Below, in pieces: positions 16,134 through 23,846 of a DNA stretch of 64,000 nt. Location: positions 2,232,001-2,296,000 of the forward strand of contig NZ_CP195121.1 in assembly GCF_052057775.1 (NCBI RefSeq). The letters are read 5' to 3'. The notes under the pieces are model-generated. The model saw only the letters and a list, made by a program, of their open reading frames with translations, searched no databases and had not been told where the DNA came from. The stretch comes from Methanococcoides sp052057775 (GTDB lineage: Archaea > Halobacteriota > Methanosarcinia > Methanosarcinales > Methanosarcinaceae). Positions within the stretch are counted from its first letter, which is position 1. Every line of letters begins with the position of its first letter. The translations under genes were made by a program, and so were the position numbers.

Positions 16134-17411
16134 TTATTTTTCTTCATTTTCGACTTCTTCGTCTTCATTTGATGCTTCTTCTTTGTTCTTAGCAGAGCTA
16201 TTGCTACCTTCCATTAGCTGCTTGATGATCTCATCCTTTGACCTTTTCATCCTGTAATTATAGTAGACAAGTCCTCCGATAACTGCCAGGACAAGCAGGA
16301 CAAGAACAACTGATCCTGCACCGCTGTTGCTTTCCAATACAATGATATTGATCTTCGTTTCAATCTGCTCCTCACCGAAATCGTCAATGTAGGTAATGGT
16401 AACAGGGATCTCATACTCTCCGGCTTCATCAGCTATGAAGGTCAGGACAGCAGGACCATCCTCATTAGGGTCAAGGGTTCCGATAAAGGATTCCTTTACG
16501 CCTTTGAACGGATGGTCAGCATATACCCTGATCGAACTTATTGTACGGTCACCGGAGTTCTCGATCCTCATGGTCAGCTCTACTGTATCATCAACATAGG
16601 GAATGACAGGATCGACCTTCACAGATGCAAGGTTCAGGCTTCCCTTTTTGTCAAGCACGGTTATAGCAATGTCGTATTCATCGCTTTGCTTTCCGAAATC
16701 GTCTTCGTACTCGATAATAACAGGAATTTTGAATTCACCGGCACGGTCTGCTTTGAATTTGAACAATGCGGTCTGGCTGCCATTCAGGCCAAGGGTTCCG
16801 ATCGTGGAGTTCCTGATTCCTTTAAATTCATGGTCCACGCTAACAGATACGGATTTTGCAATTGCTTCCCCAAAGTTCTCGATCCCGAGTGTAAGGTCAA
16901 CAGTATCCCCTTCATAGATATATTCAGGACTTGTCGTGATCGTAGAGATCCTTGGCTCTGCATCCTCACCTGTCACCCTGACATCGACCTCATAATACTT
17001 CGTGGTCTCAAGCTCTTTATTTGCATACGTCAGTTTCATCTTGATGATATGAGGGCCAGGATTGGCATCGGGAGTTGTCCGCATGTGGTATACCAGATGC
17101 CTTTCGCTTGAAGGGTATGAGAATTCAGCGATTCTCGTTAAAAGGTCCTCGGTGACGATGATATCCGGAGGTATGCTGATGATCTCAAAGGTAATGTCCT
17201 CAGGAGCAACAGTACCACAGCTCTCTAGATCTATGGCAAGAGTGAACTCTTCATCAATTCCTACCGAACTGGGACTTAATTCTTTTATCTCTGCATTTAC
17301 ACAAATTATCCCGCCAGTAAAAGAATCGCCTGCTGATGCTGCTGTTGCCCCGGTGATAACAACTGCAAGAACGAACAGGAACAAACATAAAGGTCTTAAA
17401 TTCGGATTCAT
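16134..17411 (-). CDS. Exported CARDB/NEW3-domain protein with C-terminal membrane anchor
   Basis: A 425-residue surface protein like COG1361 S-layer-type proteins: signal peptide (about 1-25, FLFVLAVVITGATAASA), then Ig-like repeats with the NSGDRTISSIRV / NFGEAIAKSVSV type pattern, and a C-terminal helix (SVVLVLLVLAVIGGLVYYNY, about 362-381) with a basic-acidic cytoplasmic tail. Two repeats of about 100 residues share KGxxxSxIGTLxxN. It probably binds or gates substrate for the FtsX-like transporter. Its start overlaps the stop of the regulator gene by 4 bases. Confidence 0.88.
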   Translation of the reverse strand: MNPNLRPLCLFLFVLAVVITGATAASAGDSFTGGIICVNAEIKELSPSSVGIDEEFTLAIDLESCGTVAPEDITFEIISIPPDIIVTEDLLTRIAEFSYPSSERHLVYHMRTTPDANPGPHIIKMKLTYANKELETTKYYEVDVRVTGEDAEPRISTITTSPEYIYEGDTVDLTLGIENFGEAIAKSVSVSVDHEFKGIRNSTIGTLGLNGSQTALFKFKADRAGEFKIPVIIEYEDDFGKQSDEYDIAITVLDKKGSLNLASVKVDPVIPYVDDTVELTMRIENSGDRTISSIRVYADHPFKGVKESFIGTLDPNEDGPAVLTFIADEAGEYEIPVTITYIDDFGEEQIETKINIIVLESNSGAGSVVLVLLVLAVIGGLVYYNYRMKRSKDEIIKQLMEGSNSSAKNKEEASNEDEEVENEEK

Positions 17412-17899
17412 CTCTTATTCACCTCAGCCCTGATATTTTCTATGTATTCGATCAATTTCCTGAAGATAAGTTCCAGTGCAACCATCTGCTGGTAATAGTC
17501 CTCAATGATGTTGAGCATCTCTTCGGAGTCTTCAGCTTCACTGTTCCTGCACCTTTCAATTATTGCAGGAAGGTCCTGAAGCGCAGGAACAACCATGTGT
17601 TCATTCTTGGACCTTATCGCATTGATGCTCAGTGTCAGCATATCCCGCTGGACCGAGAAATACAACTTCTTGGAACCGGACCTCTTTGTCTTTTCCACCA
17701 ATTTTATTCCGGTAAGCAATTTCATTGCTGCACTGACTGCTGAAAAACTATATCCGGTCATTTTGGAAAGGTCATCCAGGGTCAGAGGGTCCGGTGAAGA
17801 ATAAAGCACTGAAAGTAATTTAGAGGAAAGCTCATCAAGCCCGTATGACTTCATGCTCTGGTATACGAGGCCCTGAAATTCTTTCTTTGCAGTTTCCAT
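17408..17899 (-). CDS. HTH regulator of the ABC/CARDB operon (GbsR/MarR-like)
   Basis: A 163-residue winged-helix protein. The HTH (about 28-75: LLSVLYSSPDPLTLDDLSKM then GYSFSAVSAAMKLLTGI) is followed by a C-terminal helical region likely to dimerise. It resembles GbsR-type MarR relatives. Start set at ATG 17899 after GGGTGTTGAA; the longer frame to 17989 reads through AT-rich promoter sequence. First gene of the operon, overlapping the next by ATGA, so it probably controls the transporter. Confidence 0.85.
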   Translation of the reverse strand: METAKKEFQGLVYQSMKSYGLDELSSKLLSVLYSSPDPLTLDDLSKMTGYSFSAVSAAMKLLTGIKLVEKTKRSGSKKLYFSVQRDMLTLSINAIRSKNEHMVVPALQDLPAIIERCRNSEAEDSEEMLNIIEDYYQQMVALELIFRKLIEYIENIRAEVNKR

Positions 17900-18028
17900 T
17901 TCAACACCCGATTTACATAATTTCCAGTAATTAGTAGATATTATAAATGTTAGATATATACGTTGCGACAATAATAATTTGTACTCCACATAATAAACTA
18001 TTTATGCTTTCTGACGATATTTAGACAT

Positions 18029-19123
18029 ATGGATTGGTATGTAGTCGACTCTGTGGATAAAGCAATATCCAGAACAAAGAAATGCCTGTTTGAGCCATTT
18101 GATCTCTGGAAATGGGTGAAACTTGCGATCATTGTTATGCTTATCGGAGGCAGCGGAGGGAATTTCAATGGTGGTGGAAACAGTTATACACCTGATACTT
18201 ACAGGATCCCCGACTCCGGTCCGGCTGATGGCTTCTCCGATATGTTCGGAGGATTTGCCGACCAGATACCCACAACCGCACCTGACCTGGGACTTATAAT
18301 AGGAATAGTGGTCCTGATCATTGCGCTTGTCCTGTTCTTCTCCTACGTTTCAAGCGTGATGGAATTCGTGTTCGTTGACTCCCTTGTAAGCAACGAAGTG
18401 AAGTTCTGGGAATACTCCCGCAAATACCTCAGAAAAGGCCTGGGGCTTTTCACATTAAGACTTTTGATAGGTATCATTCTCCTCGCCATCATCGCTATCA
18501 TGGCACTCCCCATAATACTCCCATTGCTGGCTTCCAGGGGTGCAAACTTTGAAGAGACCATAGGGATGATCATTGTTTCCACAATATTCCTATTGATCGG
18601 CATGATCCTGCTGGCAGCGATAGTCGGAGGCATCATCAGTTCATTTATCAACCTCGCCATCCCTGTTGCCATCTACACAGAGACCGGCATCTTCCGTGCA
18701 TTTGCCAACGTCTTCGCACAATTCAGGAAAGACTGGAAGCAGATCATAGCCTACTGGTTCGGCAGGATCCTCCTTGCCATAGGAATCGCAATTGTAGTAG
18801 GACTCCTCATGTTGCTGGCAATGGCCATAGCAGGCCTTATCTTCCTCATGATAGATGCCATCATCTACTTTACAATCTCAGCACTCGTGGCATCCAACAT
18901 CGCCGTATGGATGGTCCTCGCCCCAATAATCCTGATCGAGCTGATAATTTTCATATTCCTGCTCGCATTCATCGCCCTGCCTGCAAGGGTCTTCATGAAA
19001 TATCACATGATCACGTTCCTGCAGCAGTGGTATCCTGAAGTGAAGGTTCCTGTGTTCGATGTGGGGGAAATTGATGAGGTAGAGGAGATTGGAGAGGAAG
19101 AAGAAGAAGAAAGGGAACTTTGA
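18029..19123 (+). CDS. Polytopic membrane protein of unknown function
   Basis: A 364-residue integral membrane protein with about six hydrophobic segments (first at 29-41, then pairs near 90-120, 140-170, 180-215, 245-285, 295-325) and an acidic Glu-rich C-terminus. The opening DWYVVDSVDKAI...PFDLWKWVKL pattern resembles an uncharacterised family (DUF7544-like) found in haloarchaea and methanogens; that assignment is from memory. A TATA-like TTTATGC about 27 bases upstream of ATG 18029 suggests a nearly leaderless mRNA. Divergent from the transporter operon. Confidence 0.75.
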   Translation: MDWYVVDSVDKAISRTKKCLFEPFDLWKWVKLAIIVMLIGGSGGNFNGGGNSYTPDTYRIPDSGPADGFSDMFGGFADQIPTTAPDLGLIIGIVVLIIALVLFFSYVSSVMEFVFVDSLVSNEVKFWEYSRKYLRKGLGLFTLRLLIGIILLAIIAIMALPIILPLLASRGANFEETIGMIIVSTIFLLIGMILLAAIVGGIISSFINLAIPVAIYTETGIFRAFANVFAQFRKDWKQIIAYWFGRILLAIGIAIVVGLLMLLAMAIAGLIFLMIDAIIYFTISALVASNIAVWMVLAPIILIELIIFIFLLAFIALPARVFMKYHMITFLQQWYPEVKVPVFDVGEIDEVEEIGEEEEEEREL

Positions 19124-19136
19124 AGGATTGATCAAT

Positions 19137-19172
19137 GAAAGGAGGATTCAATCCCATCCTTCCTTTTTTATT
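19137..19172 (+). terminator. Hairpin plus T-run terminator
   Basis: GGAGGAT-TCAATCCC-ATCCTTCC followed by TTTTTTATT, just after the stop of the membrane protein gene. The stem contains a G-T pair. Confidence 0.6.
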
Positions 19173-19403
19173 ATGAATATTTTGTAGTTTTAAATGCAAA
19201 GTTTCCACTTTGTATTTTGAGTTTAGTGGTTCGAATTTAATACCCCGCATATCAAATGGGGGATATAGGTAACACGAAAAAACGGAACTCTTAAAACTTT
19301 CAAATAATAGATTTCTAGTAAAGTCTAGAATATTTGTTAGCAATGTTACATCCCATAAAAAATATTAATATATTTACATAACATATACTATTTTTTGACA
19401 ATG

Positions 19404-19556
19404 TATTTATAAGATCGAGAACATCTTTTAGGTAGAGATTTACGCTCGTCTGTGGGGGGGTGACAGGGCAGCGCAGCCTTTTTTGAACTTGGAAATTCCG
19501 GGCATGTCCTGCCTTATTGGTAATGATCTCTACAGATGTAGAGGAATCTTAAGATT
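19404..19556 (+). promoter_or_regulatory. Candidate structured leader RNA (riboswitch-like) before the beta-helix gene
   Basis: TTTATAAG at 19406-19413 is a strong TATA box, predicting a start near 19432. The transcript would begin with GTAGAGAT (19432-19439), which pairs perfectly with ATCTCTAC (19526-19533), closing a ~100-base domain. Inside, CGCT/AGCG (19443-46/19470-73) and CTGT/ACAG (19450-53/19463-66) form an arm with a loop of seven G. GGC/GCC (19501-03/19511-13) forms another arm. The 3' strand CTCTAC (19528-33) can instead pair with a second GTAGAG (19538-43), a competing hairpin. Known riboswitch classes were not recognised. Confidence 0.5.
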
Positions 19557-19580
19557 GTAATCAATAGGGTGGTGGAAATA

Positions 19581-20675
19581 ATGAAAATTAAACAAAGCAT
19601 ACTGATAATTCTTGGAATAGCTTTGCTGTTAATGACCGTGGGAACTGCTGCAGCAACTACTTACACAGTGAATAACAGCACCGGTCCAATAGCAGATTTC
19701 ACCTCGATACAGGCGGCTATAGATGATGTAAATACACTGAATGGGGATACGATTCTTGTGTATCCAGGAACATATACTGAGAACGTGAACGTGTATGCTA
19801 AACAACTAAATATCACATCAACAGATGGCGCGGACAATACGACTGTTCAATCATCAACTGGGTATGTAGTTTTAGTAAACGTTGCTACAAATGCCACCAT
19901 CAGCGGTTTCACTATAACAGGTGGAGATTATGGCATTTTTCTGGGAAAGGTTAGTAACACCAACGTGACCAACAATAAGGTGGTGGGCTCGAATTATGTA
20001 GGTATCGGACTGTCTCGATCTTATGGAAATCGTTTGATAGGTAACATAGTTGAGGACACTCAATACGGCATTGTGCTGAGCGAGTCTAATTCCAACACCC
20101 TGATAAATAACAAGTTGGAGTACAATTATAATGGTATCTATTTTGAAGTTACAAACCTAGGAAATCTCATTTACAACAACTACTTCAACAATACGTTTAA
20201 TGTGGGTGGTACTACCTCGGATAATATCTGGAACTCAACAGAAGAGGTGACCTATGTATACGAAGGTAACAGTTACACGAATTATACAGGTAACTATTAC
20301 TTCGACTATGCAAACGACATGAGCAACGACATCGATGGTGATGGTATTGGTGACACAGCCTATTATGTGGACAACTATCCACTGATGTTCTGGCCGGTTA
20401 TCCCAGTACCTCCTATAGTAGACCCTTCAGATGCCCTTGATGAGCTTAAAGATGAGATATCTGCTCTGGATGAAAAGAATCTCATTAAAAAGCTTGATGG
20501 CGTAATCAGTATGCTTGATAAGGACGAATATGAGAAAGCCATTGCTAAGCTTGAAGATTTCATTGATACCGTTGAAAAATTGAAGGATCAAGGAAAGCTA
20601 TCGGAGGAACAGGCTGAAGACCTGATCAAAGAGGCAGAGACCATTATTAAACTAATAGAGAATTCTGAAGGGTGA
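19581..20675 (+). CDS. Exported beta-helix (NosD/PbH1) surface protein with C-terminal helical domain
   Basis: A 364-residue secreted protein: signal peptide (about 5-25, ILIILGIALLLMTVGTAAA), then a right-handed beta-helix of NosD/PbH1 repeats (YGIFLGKVSNTNVTNN, VGIGLSRSYGNRLIGN, YGIVLSESNSNTLINN, NGIYFEVTNLGNLIYNN), a DGDGIGDTAY calcium-type loop, and a C-terminal charged helical domain of ~85 residues resembling FIMAH-type domains. Many Asn-Thr/Ser sites would allow N-glycosylation. Start at ATG 19581 after GGTGGTGG. Likely a cell-surface or adhesion protein; the unusual leader suggests post-transcriptional control. Confidence 0.85.
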   Translation: MKIKQSILIILGIALLLMTVGTAAATTYTVNNSTGPIADFTSIQAAIDDVNTLNGDTILVYPGTYTENVNVYAKQLNITSTDGADNTTVQSSTGYVVLVNVATNATISGFTITGGDYGIFLGKVSNTNVTNNKVVGSNYVGIGLSRSYGNRLIGNIVEDTQYGIVLSESNSNTLINNKLEYNYNGIYFEVTNLGNLIYNNYFNNTFNVGGTTSDNIWNSTEEVTYVYEGNSYTNYTGNYYFDYANDMSNDIDGDGIGDTAYYVDNYPLMFWPVIPVPPIVDPSDALDELKDEISALDEKNLIKKLDGVISMLDKDEYEKAIAKLEDFIDTVEKLKDQGKLSEEQAEDLIKEAETIIKLIENSEG

Positions 20676-20700
20676 TCTAACCCTTCTTTGATCTTTTTTT
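20667..20700 (+). terminator. Terminator overlapping the stop codon
   Basis: GAAGGGT-GATCTA-ACCCTTC (20667-20686), a perfect 7-bp stem with the TGA stop at 20673-20675 spanning its 5' arm and loop, followed by T-rich sequence ending in eight T. Confidence 0.75.
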
Positions 20701-20768
20701 TGATGAACTGTCCTGAAGCAAATAGGTTAATTGTATTTTAATAGTAGAATTTAAGTCAATATGCTCCT

Positions 20769-20963
20769 TTAACAGCACTCCCCCCAACTCTCTAATCTCT
20801 CTTTCACATGAGCATTCAAACTAAATGGCTTATCAGCTTTAGCGTTCTGCTTCATGTAATGTAACGTACCCTTAGAGAACCCCATTTTCTTCCATTCGGT
20901 GTAAGACATGTCAATGATCTTCTTCCTCAGCAGATCAGAATCATCCCTGTCACCCACCACCAA
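20769..20963 (-). pseudogene. Remnant of the C-terminus of a CRISPR Cas1 protein
   Basis: A 64-codon minus-strand frame reads LLRKKIIDMSYTEWKKMG, then FSKGTLHYMKQNAK, then FSLNAHVKERLESW. This matches the typical C-terminal end of archaeal Cas1 (SY-EWKxxGFSKGTLHY--KNAK). A full Cas1 is over 300 residues. Here an in-frame TGA lies just upstream and the rest of the gene, any cas2 and any CRISPR repeats are absent. It therefore looks like a decayed fragment left after deletion. The family call is from memory of the motif. Confidence 0.6.
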
Positions 20964-21054
20964 AAATCACTCCCCTACCAACTTCCAAAACACCGATAAA
21001 TTCATATTCTAACCTACCCAATCATTGACACCAAACCATTATAGAGTGATTAAT

Positions 21055-22017
21055 GTGATAAGTGTCAACGAAAAGGGCTTAGCTATTATTGATGAGATGT
21101 TAGACTGGGAAGATGAGATCAAGGTCGAATCAAAGGAACTTGAGAACGGCGCTACCATCATTGACTGTGGTGTCAATGTTGAGGGTGGCTATGATGCAGG
21201 TATGTACCTCTCACGTCTCTGCCTTGCAGACCTTGCAGAGATCTCATACACCAAGTTCGATCTCGATGGCCTGCCAGTGCCTGCTATCCAGGTAGCTACA
21301 GACCACCCAACCATCGCATGTATGGCATCCCAGTATGCTGGATGGAGGATCTCTGTCGGTGACTACTTCGGTATGGGCTCCGGTCCTGCAAGAGGTCTCG
21401 GTCTTAAGCCAAAAGAGCTCTACGAGGAGATCAACTACAAGGACGATGCAGATGCAGCAGTTCTCGTAATGGAATCCGACAAGCTCCCAACCGAAGAGGT
21501 CGTTGAGTACATCGCAAAGCACTGCAGCGTCGATCCAAAGGACGTTTACATCGCAGTAGCACCAACCTCATCCATCGCAGGTTCAGTACAGATCTCCGCA
21601 AGGATCGTTGAGACAGGTATCCACAAGCTCGAGTCCATCGGCTTTGATATCAACACCATCCAGAGCGGTTTCGGTGTAGCACCTATCGCACCTATCGTCG
21701 GAGACGACACAAAGTGCATGGGTTCAACCAACGACTGTATCATCTACTGTGGTGAGACCTACTACACCGTTAACTACGGAGACGCAGAGAAGCTCGAAGA
21801 GTTCGTAAAGAAGGCACCATCCACAACATCAAGGGACTTCGGTAAGCCATTCTACACAACCTTCAAGGAAGCAGGCTTCGACTTCTTCAAGGTCGACGCC
21901 GGTATGTTCGCTCCTGCAAAGATCACAATCAACGATGTCGCAACCAAGAAGTCATTCACCAGCGGTCGCATCAACCCTGGAATCCTTCTCGAATCCTTCG
22001 GCATCAAGAACGTATAA
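21055..22017 (+). CDS. mch: Methenyltetrahydromethanopterin cyclohydrolase
   Basis: A 320-residue Mch, nearly full family length. It interconverts N5-formyl-H4MPT and N5,N10-methenyl-H4MPT (tetrahydrosarcinapterin in this group) in the C1 pathway; cytoplasmic. Diagnostic stretches include NGATIIDCGVNVEGGYDAG, YFGMGSGPARGLGLKPKELY and IQSGFGVAPIAPIVGDD. Start at GTG 21055 (VISVNEKGL) as in Methanosarcina homologues; GTG 21046 is possible. Codon use is strongly biased toward C-ending codons, as expected for a highly expressed gene. A terminator follows. Confidence 0.98.
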   Translation: MISVNEKGLAIIDEMLDWEDEIKVESKELENGATIIDCGVNVEGGYDAGMYLSRLCLADLAEISYTKFDLDGLPVPAIQVATDHPTIACMASQYAGWRISVGDYFGMGSGPARGLGLKPKELYEEINYKDDADAAVLVMESDKLPTEEVVEYIAKHCSVDPKDVYIAVAPTSSIAGSVQISARIVETGIHKLESIGFDINTIQSGFGVAPIAPIVGDDTKCMGSTNDCIIYCGETYYTVNYGDAEKLEEFVKKAPSTTSRDFGKPFYTTFKEAGFDFFKVDAGMFAPAKITINDVATKKSFTSGRINPGILLESFGIKNV

Positions 22018-22030
22018 GTTCATTAATTCA

Positions 22031-22068
22031 ATATACAGCCCATCCGGCTGTATAACTTCTTTTTTTAC
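22031..22068 (+). terminator. Terminator between mch and the DUF2124 gene
   Basis: ATACAGCC-CATCC-GGCTGTAT, a perfect 8-bp stem, followed by AACTTCTTTTTTT. It ends only about 11 bases before the next start codon, so readthrough would be needed to express DUF2124 from the mch promoter. Confidence 0.8.
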
Positions 22069-22078
22069 CGGAGTTACC

Positions 22079-22552
22079 ATGGAAGTAATTAGCAATGCCA
22101 ACGGCATCGGTGGACTTCTGACATCTTTCAGAGGACTTGTAAAGGATTCAAAGAAGGTCATGTTCATCGGAACCACCGGTTTCTGTACACCATTTGCAGA
22201 ACTCATGTCATACGTCCTGAGGGACACACCAATCGAGGTCGGCTTTATCCCTGATATCAGGCACCACGAAGCAAAGGCCATCGTGTCCACATCAAACGGC
22301 ATGCAGATCGGCGATGATATCGACTATCACGCAGATACTGTCGTCCTTCTCGGCGGACTCGCAATGCCAAAGGTGAACATCGACGTAAACGAGATAAAAA
22401 AGAACCTGGACGACATCCTTGAAGGTGCTGACAGCACAACTGTGATAGGAGTATGTTTCCAGTCAATGTTCGACACCCAGTGCTGGATCGGACCTATCGA
22501 CTTCGATTATATCATCGATTCCGACCTTGCAGTAAGCACTATCAAGGTGTGA
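22079..22552 (+). CDS. DUF2124 family protein
   Basis: A 157-residue methanogen protein resembling DUF2124. The N-terminal half (KVMFIGTTGFCTPFAELMSYVL) and centre (DTVVLLGGLAMPKVNI) suggest a Rossmann-like alpha/beta fold, with a late VCFQSMFD motif. Function unknown. Start at ATG 22079 after GGAG; the longer open frame back into mch is not used. It sits directly behind mch and its terminator on the same strand, as if expressed at a lower level from the same transcript. Confidence 0.8.
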   Translation: MEVISNANGIGGLLTSFRGLVKDSKKVMFIGTTGFCTPFAELMSYVLRDTPIEVGFIPDIRHHEAKAIVSTSNGMQIGDDIDYHADTVVLLGGLAMPKVNIDVNEIKKNLDDILEGADSTTVIGVCFQSMFDTQCWIGPIDFDYIIDSDLAVSTIKV

Positions 22553-22676
22553 ACTAGAGGCACACCTTATTCTTTTTTATATTAAATTGCGATCGCCAAT
22601 GTTCAACACATTGGCATTTTCATGAAAATATAGTTGTGTGGACATTGCATGGACGTTGGGACATGCACGAACAGCA

Positions 22677-23690
22677 TCACTTGATGTAAGCATCCACCAC
22701 AACATGCCAGACGCCTGGTGAATACTTCTTGATACGGTGGCATCCGCGTATCTCTGCATCTCTTCCAAGAGCAGAAGCAGCCTCTTTTATTCTCCTGATC
22801 GGACGCTCGAACACGAGAGCCTCAGGAGTGGTCTCATGATAATGCAGCATTCCGCCTTCCTTTCGGATGGCACCGATCCCTTTGTCAAGGTAATGATGGG
22901 TCGTTCCAACGTAACCCATGATGACCCTGTCAGCAACTCCCTGCGGGGTGACTTCTCCGCAATCACCATTGATAGCCTCTACAATTCCCTCAAGGTTATT
23001 CAGGCGGATATTCTCAAGCAGGTAATTATAGGACACCGGATTCAGTTCGATAGAATAGACCTTTTTCGGTTTGCCATGTACTGCAAGAGGGATCGAGAAG
23101 TAGCCGATGCCTGCGAACATGTCCACCACGACCTCATCCCTGCCAAGCTTGCTCATGCGTTTTCTCTCGGCAAGGTTTCCTTTTGAGTACATGATCTTTG
23201 TAGCATCCAGTTTGAAAGAACAGCCGTGCTCCTTCTGGATGGTCTCGGTGTTTTCGCCTATGATGATCTCGCGTTCAGGTTCCCTGAAAGTACCCTTGAT
23301 ACCAAAGTCCTGCAGCACACACCTGCACCTTGGGTTGATCTCCAGAAGCTTCCCTGCAATATCTTCCCTGTAACTCTGCAGCTCTCCGGGGATACTCACT
23401 ATCACGATGTCACCAAGCACCTGCCAGCCTGACGGAACGCGTTCGAGAAGTTCAGGAGGTATTATCCCTTCCAGATGCTCTTTCAGAGACAGAGCAGCAC
23501 GATAGAACTCCGGCTCATCCTGCTCAATAATGTGAAAACCATCTATTTCGGCAGTCACCGGTATCTCGGCAAATTTGCCATCCGGATGTTCAACTATCCT
23601 TATCTTTCTGCTCCTGTCCAGAACATGTAGGGGAATAAGTTCTGCTTTTACCTTTTCAACATCCCTTACAGGAATTAATACTGCTTTCAT
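22677..23690 (-). CDS. Trm5/TYW2-family tRNA-Phe wybutosine-pathway enzyme (Taw2-like)
   Basis: A 337-residue class I SAM enzyme of the Trm5/TYW2 family with the N-terminal D1 domain and the central motif DMFAGIGYFSIPLAV. The later GYVGTTHHYLDKGI and GGMLHYHETTP resemble the aminocarboxypropyltransferase TYW2/Taw2 more than the Trm5 methyltransferase, so I favour transfer of the 3-amino-3-carboxypropyl group onto the tricyclic base at tRNA-Phe position 37. Trm5 (m1G37) remains possible. Start taken at ATG 23690; ATG 23711 would add seven residues. Confidence 0.8.
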   Translation of the reverse strand: MKAVLIPVRDVEKVKAELIPLHVLDRSRKIRIVEHPDGKFAEIPVTAEIDGFHIIEQDEPEFYRAALSLKEHLEGIIPPELLERVPSGWQVLGDIVIVSIPGELQSYREDIAGKLLEINPRCRCVLQDFGIKGTFREPEREIIIGENTETIQKEHGCSFKLDATKIMYSKGNLAERKRMSKLGRDEVVVDMFAGIGYFSIPLAVHGKPKKVYSIELNPVSYNYLLENIRLNNLEGIVEAINGDCGEVTPQGVADRVIMGYVGTTHHYLDKGIGAIRKEGGMLHYHETTPEALVFERPIRRIKEAASALGRDAEIRGCHRIKKYSPGVWHVVVDAYIK

Positions 23691-23799
23691 AGACCTGCCT
23701 GAATCTGTCATGGATGGTAAATAGATTATCGGTCAGACAGGTAAAAAAGGCTGAAATTCCGGATTGGAAAAGTTGGGATAACAAAGAAAAATTCGATTA

Positions 23800-23826
23800 T
23801 TCGGATACTACCGAACTTTTATATAT
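23800..23826 (+). promoter_or_regulatory. Putative MsvR operator and TATA box
   Basis: TTCGG-ATACTA-CCGAA (23800-23815) is a 16-base inverted repeat like the TTCGTA-N4-TACGAA element I recall for methanogen MsvR. It abuts the TATA box TTTTATATAT (23817-23826). Extra half sites TTCG (23792-23795) and TCGAA (23826-23830) flank it. ATG 23847 lies about 25 bases from the TATA centre, so the mRNA is probably leaderless. Confidence 0.7.
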
Positions 23827-23846
23827 CGAATAAGCAATTACTACGT

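Noticed and set aside
19432..19533. Resemblance of ACAGGGCA and GCGCAGCC in the leader to the c-di-GMP-I (GEMM) riboswitch
   Set aside because: The two pieces are in the wrong spacing and the second stem and tetraloop receptor are absent; treated as an unknown class.
20700..21000. CRISPR array near the Cas1 remnant
   Set aside because: No direct repeats with regular spacing are visible in the region or elsewhere in the window.
21935..22078. Upstream extension of the DUF2124 protein into mch
   Set aside because: Runs through the mch coding end and the terminator; the ATG at 22079 has its own ribosome site.
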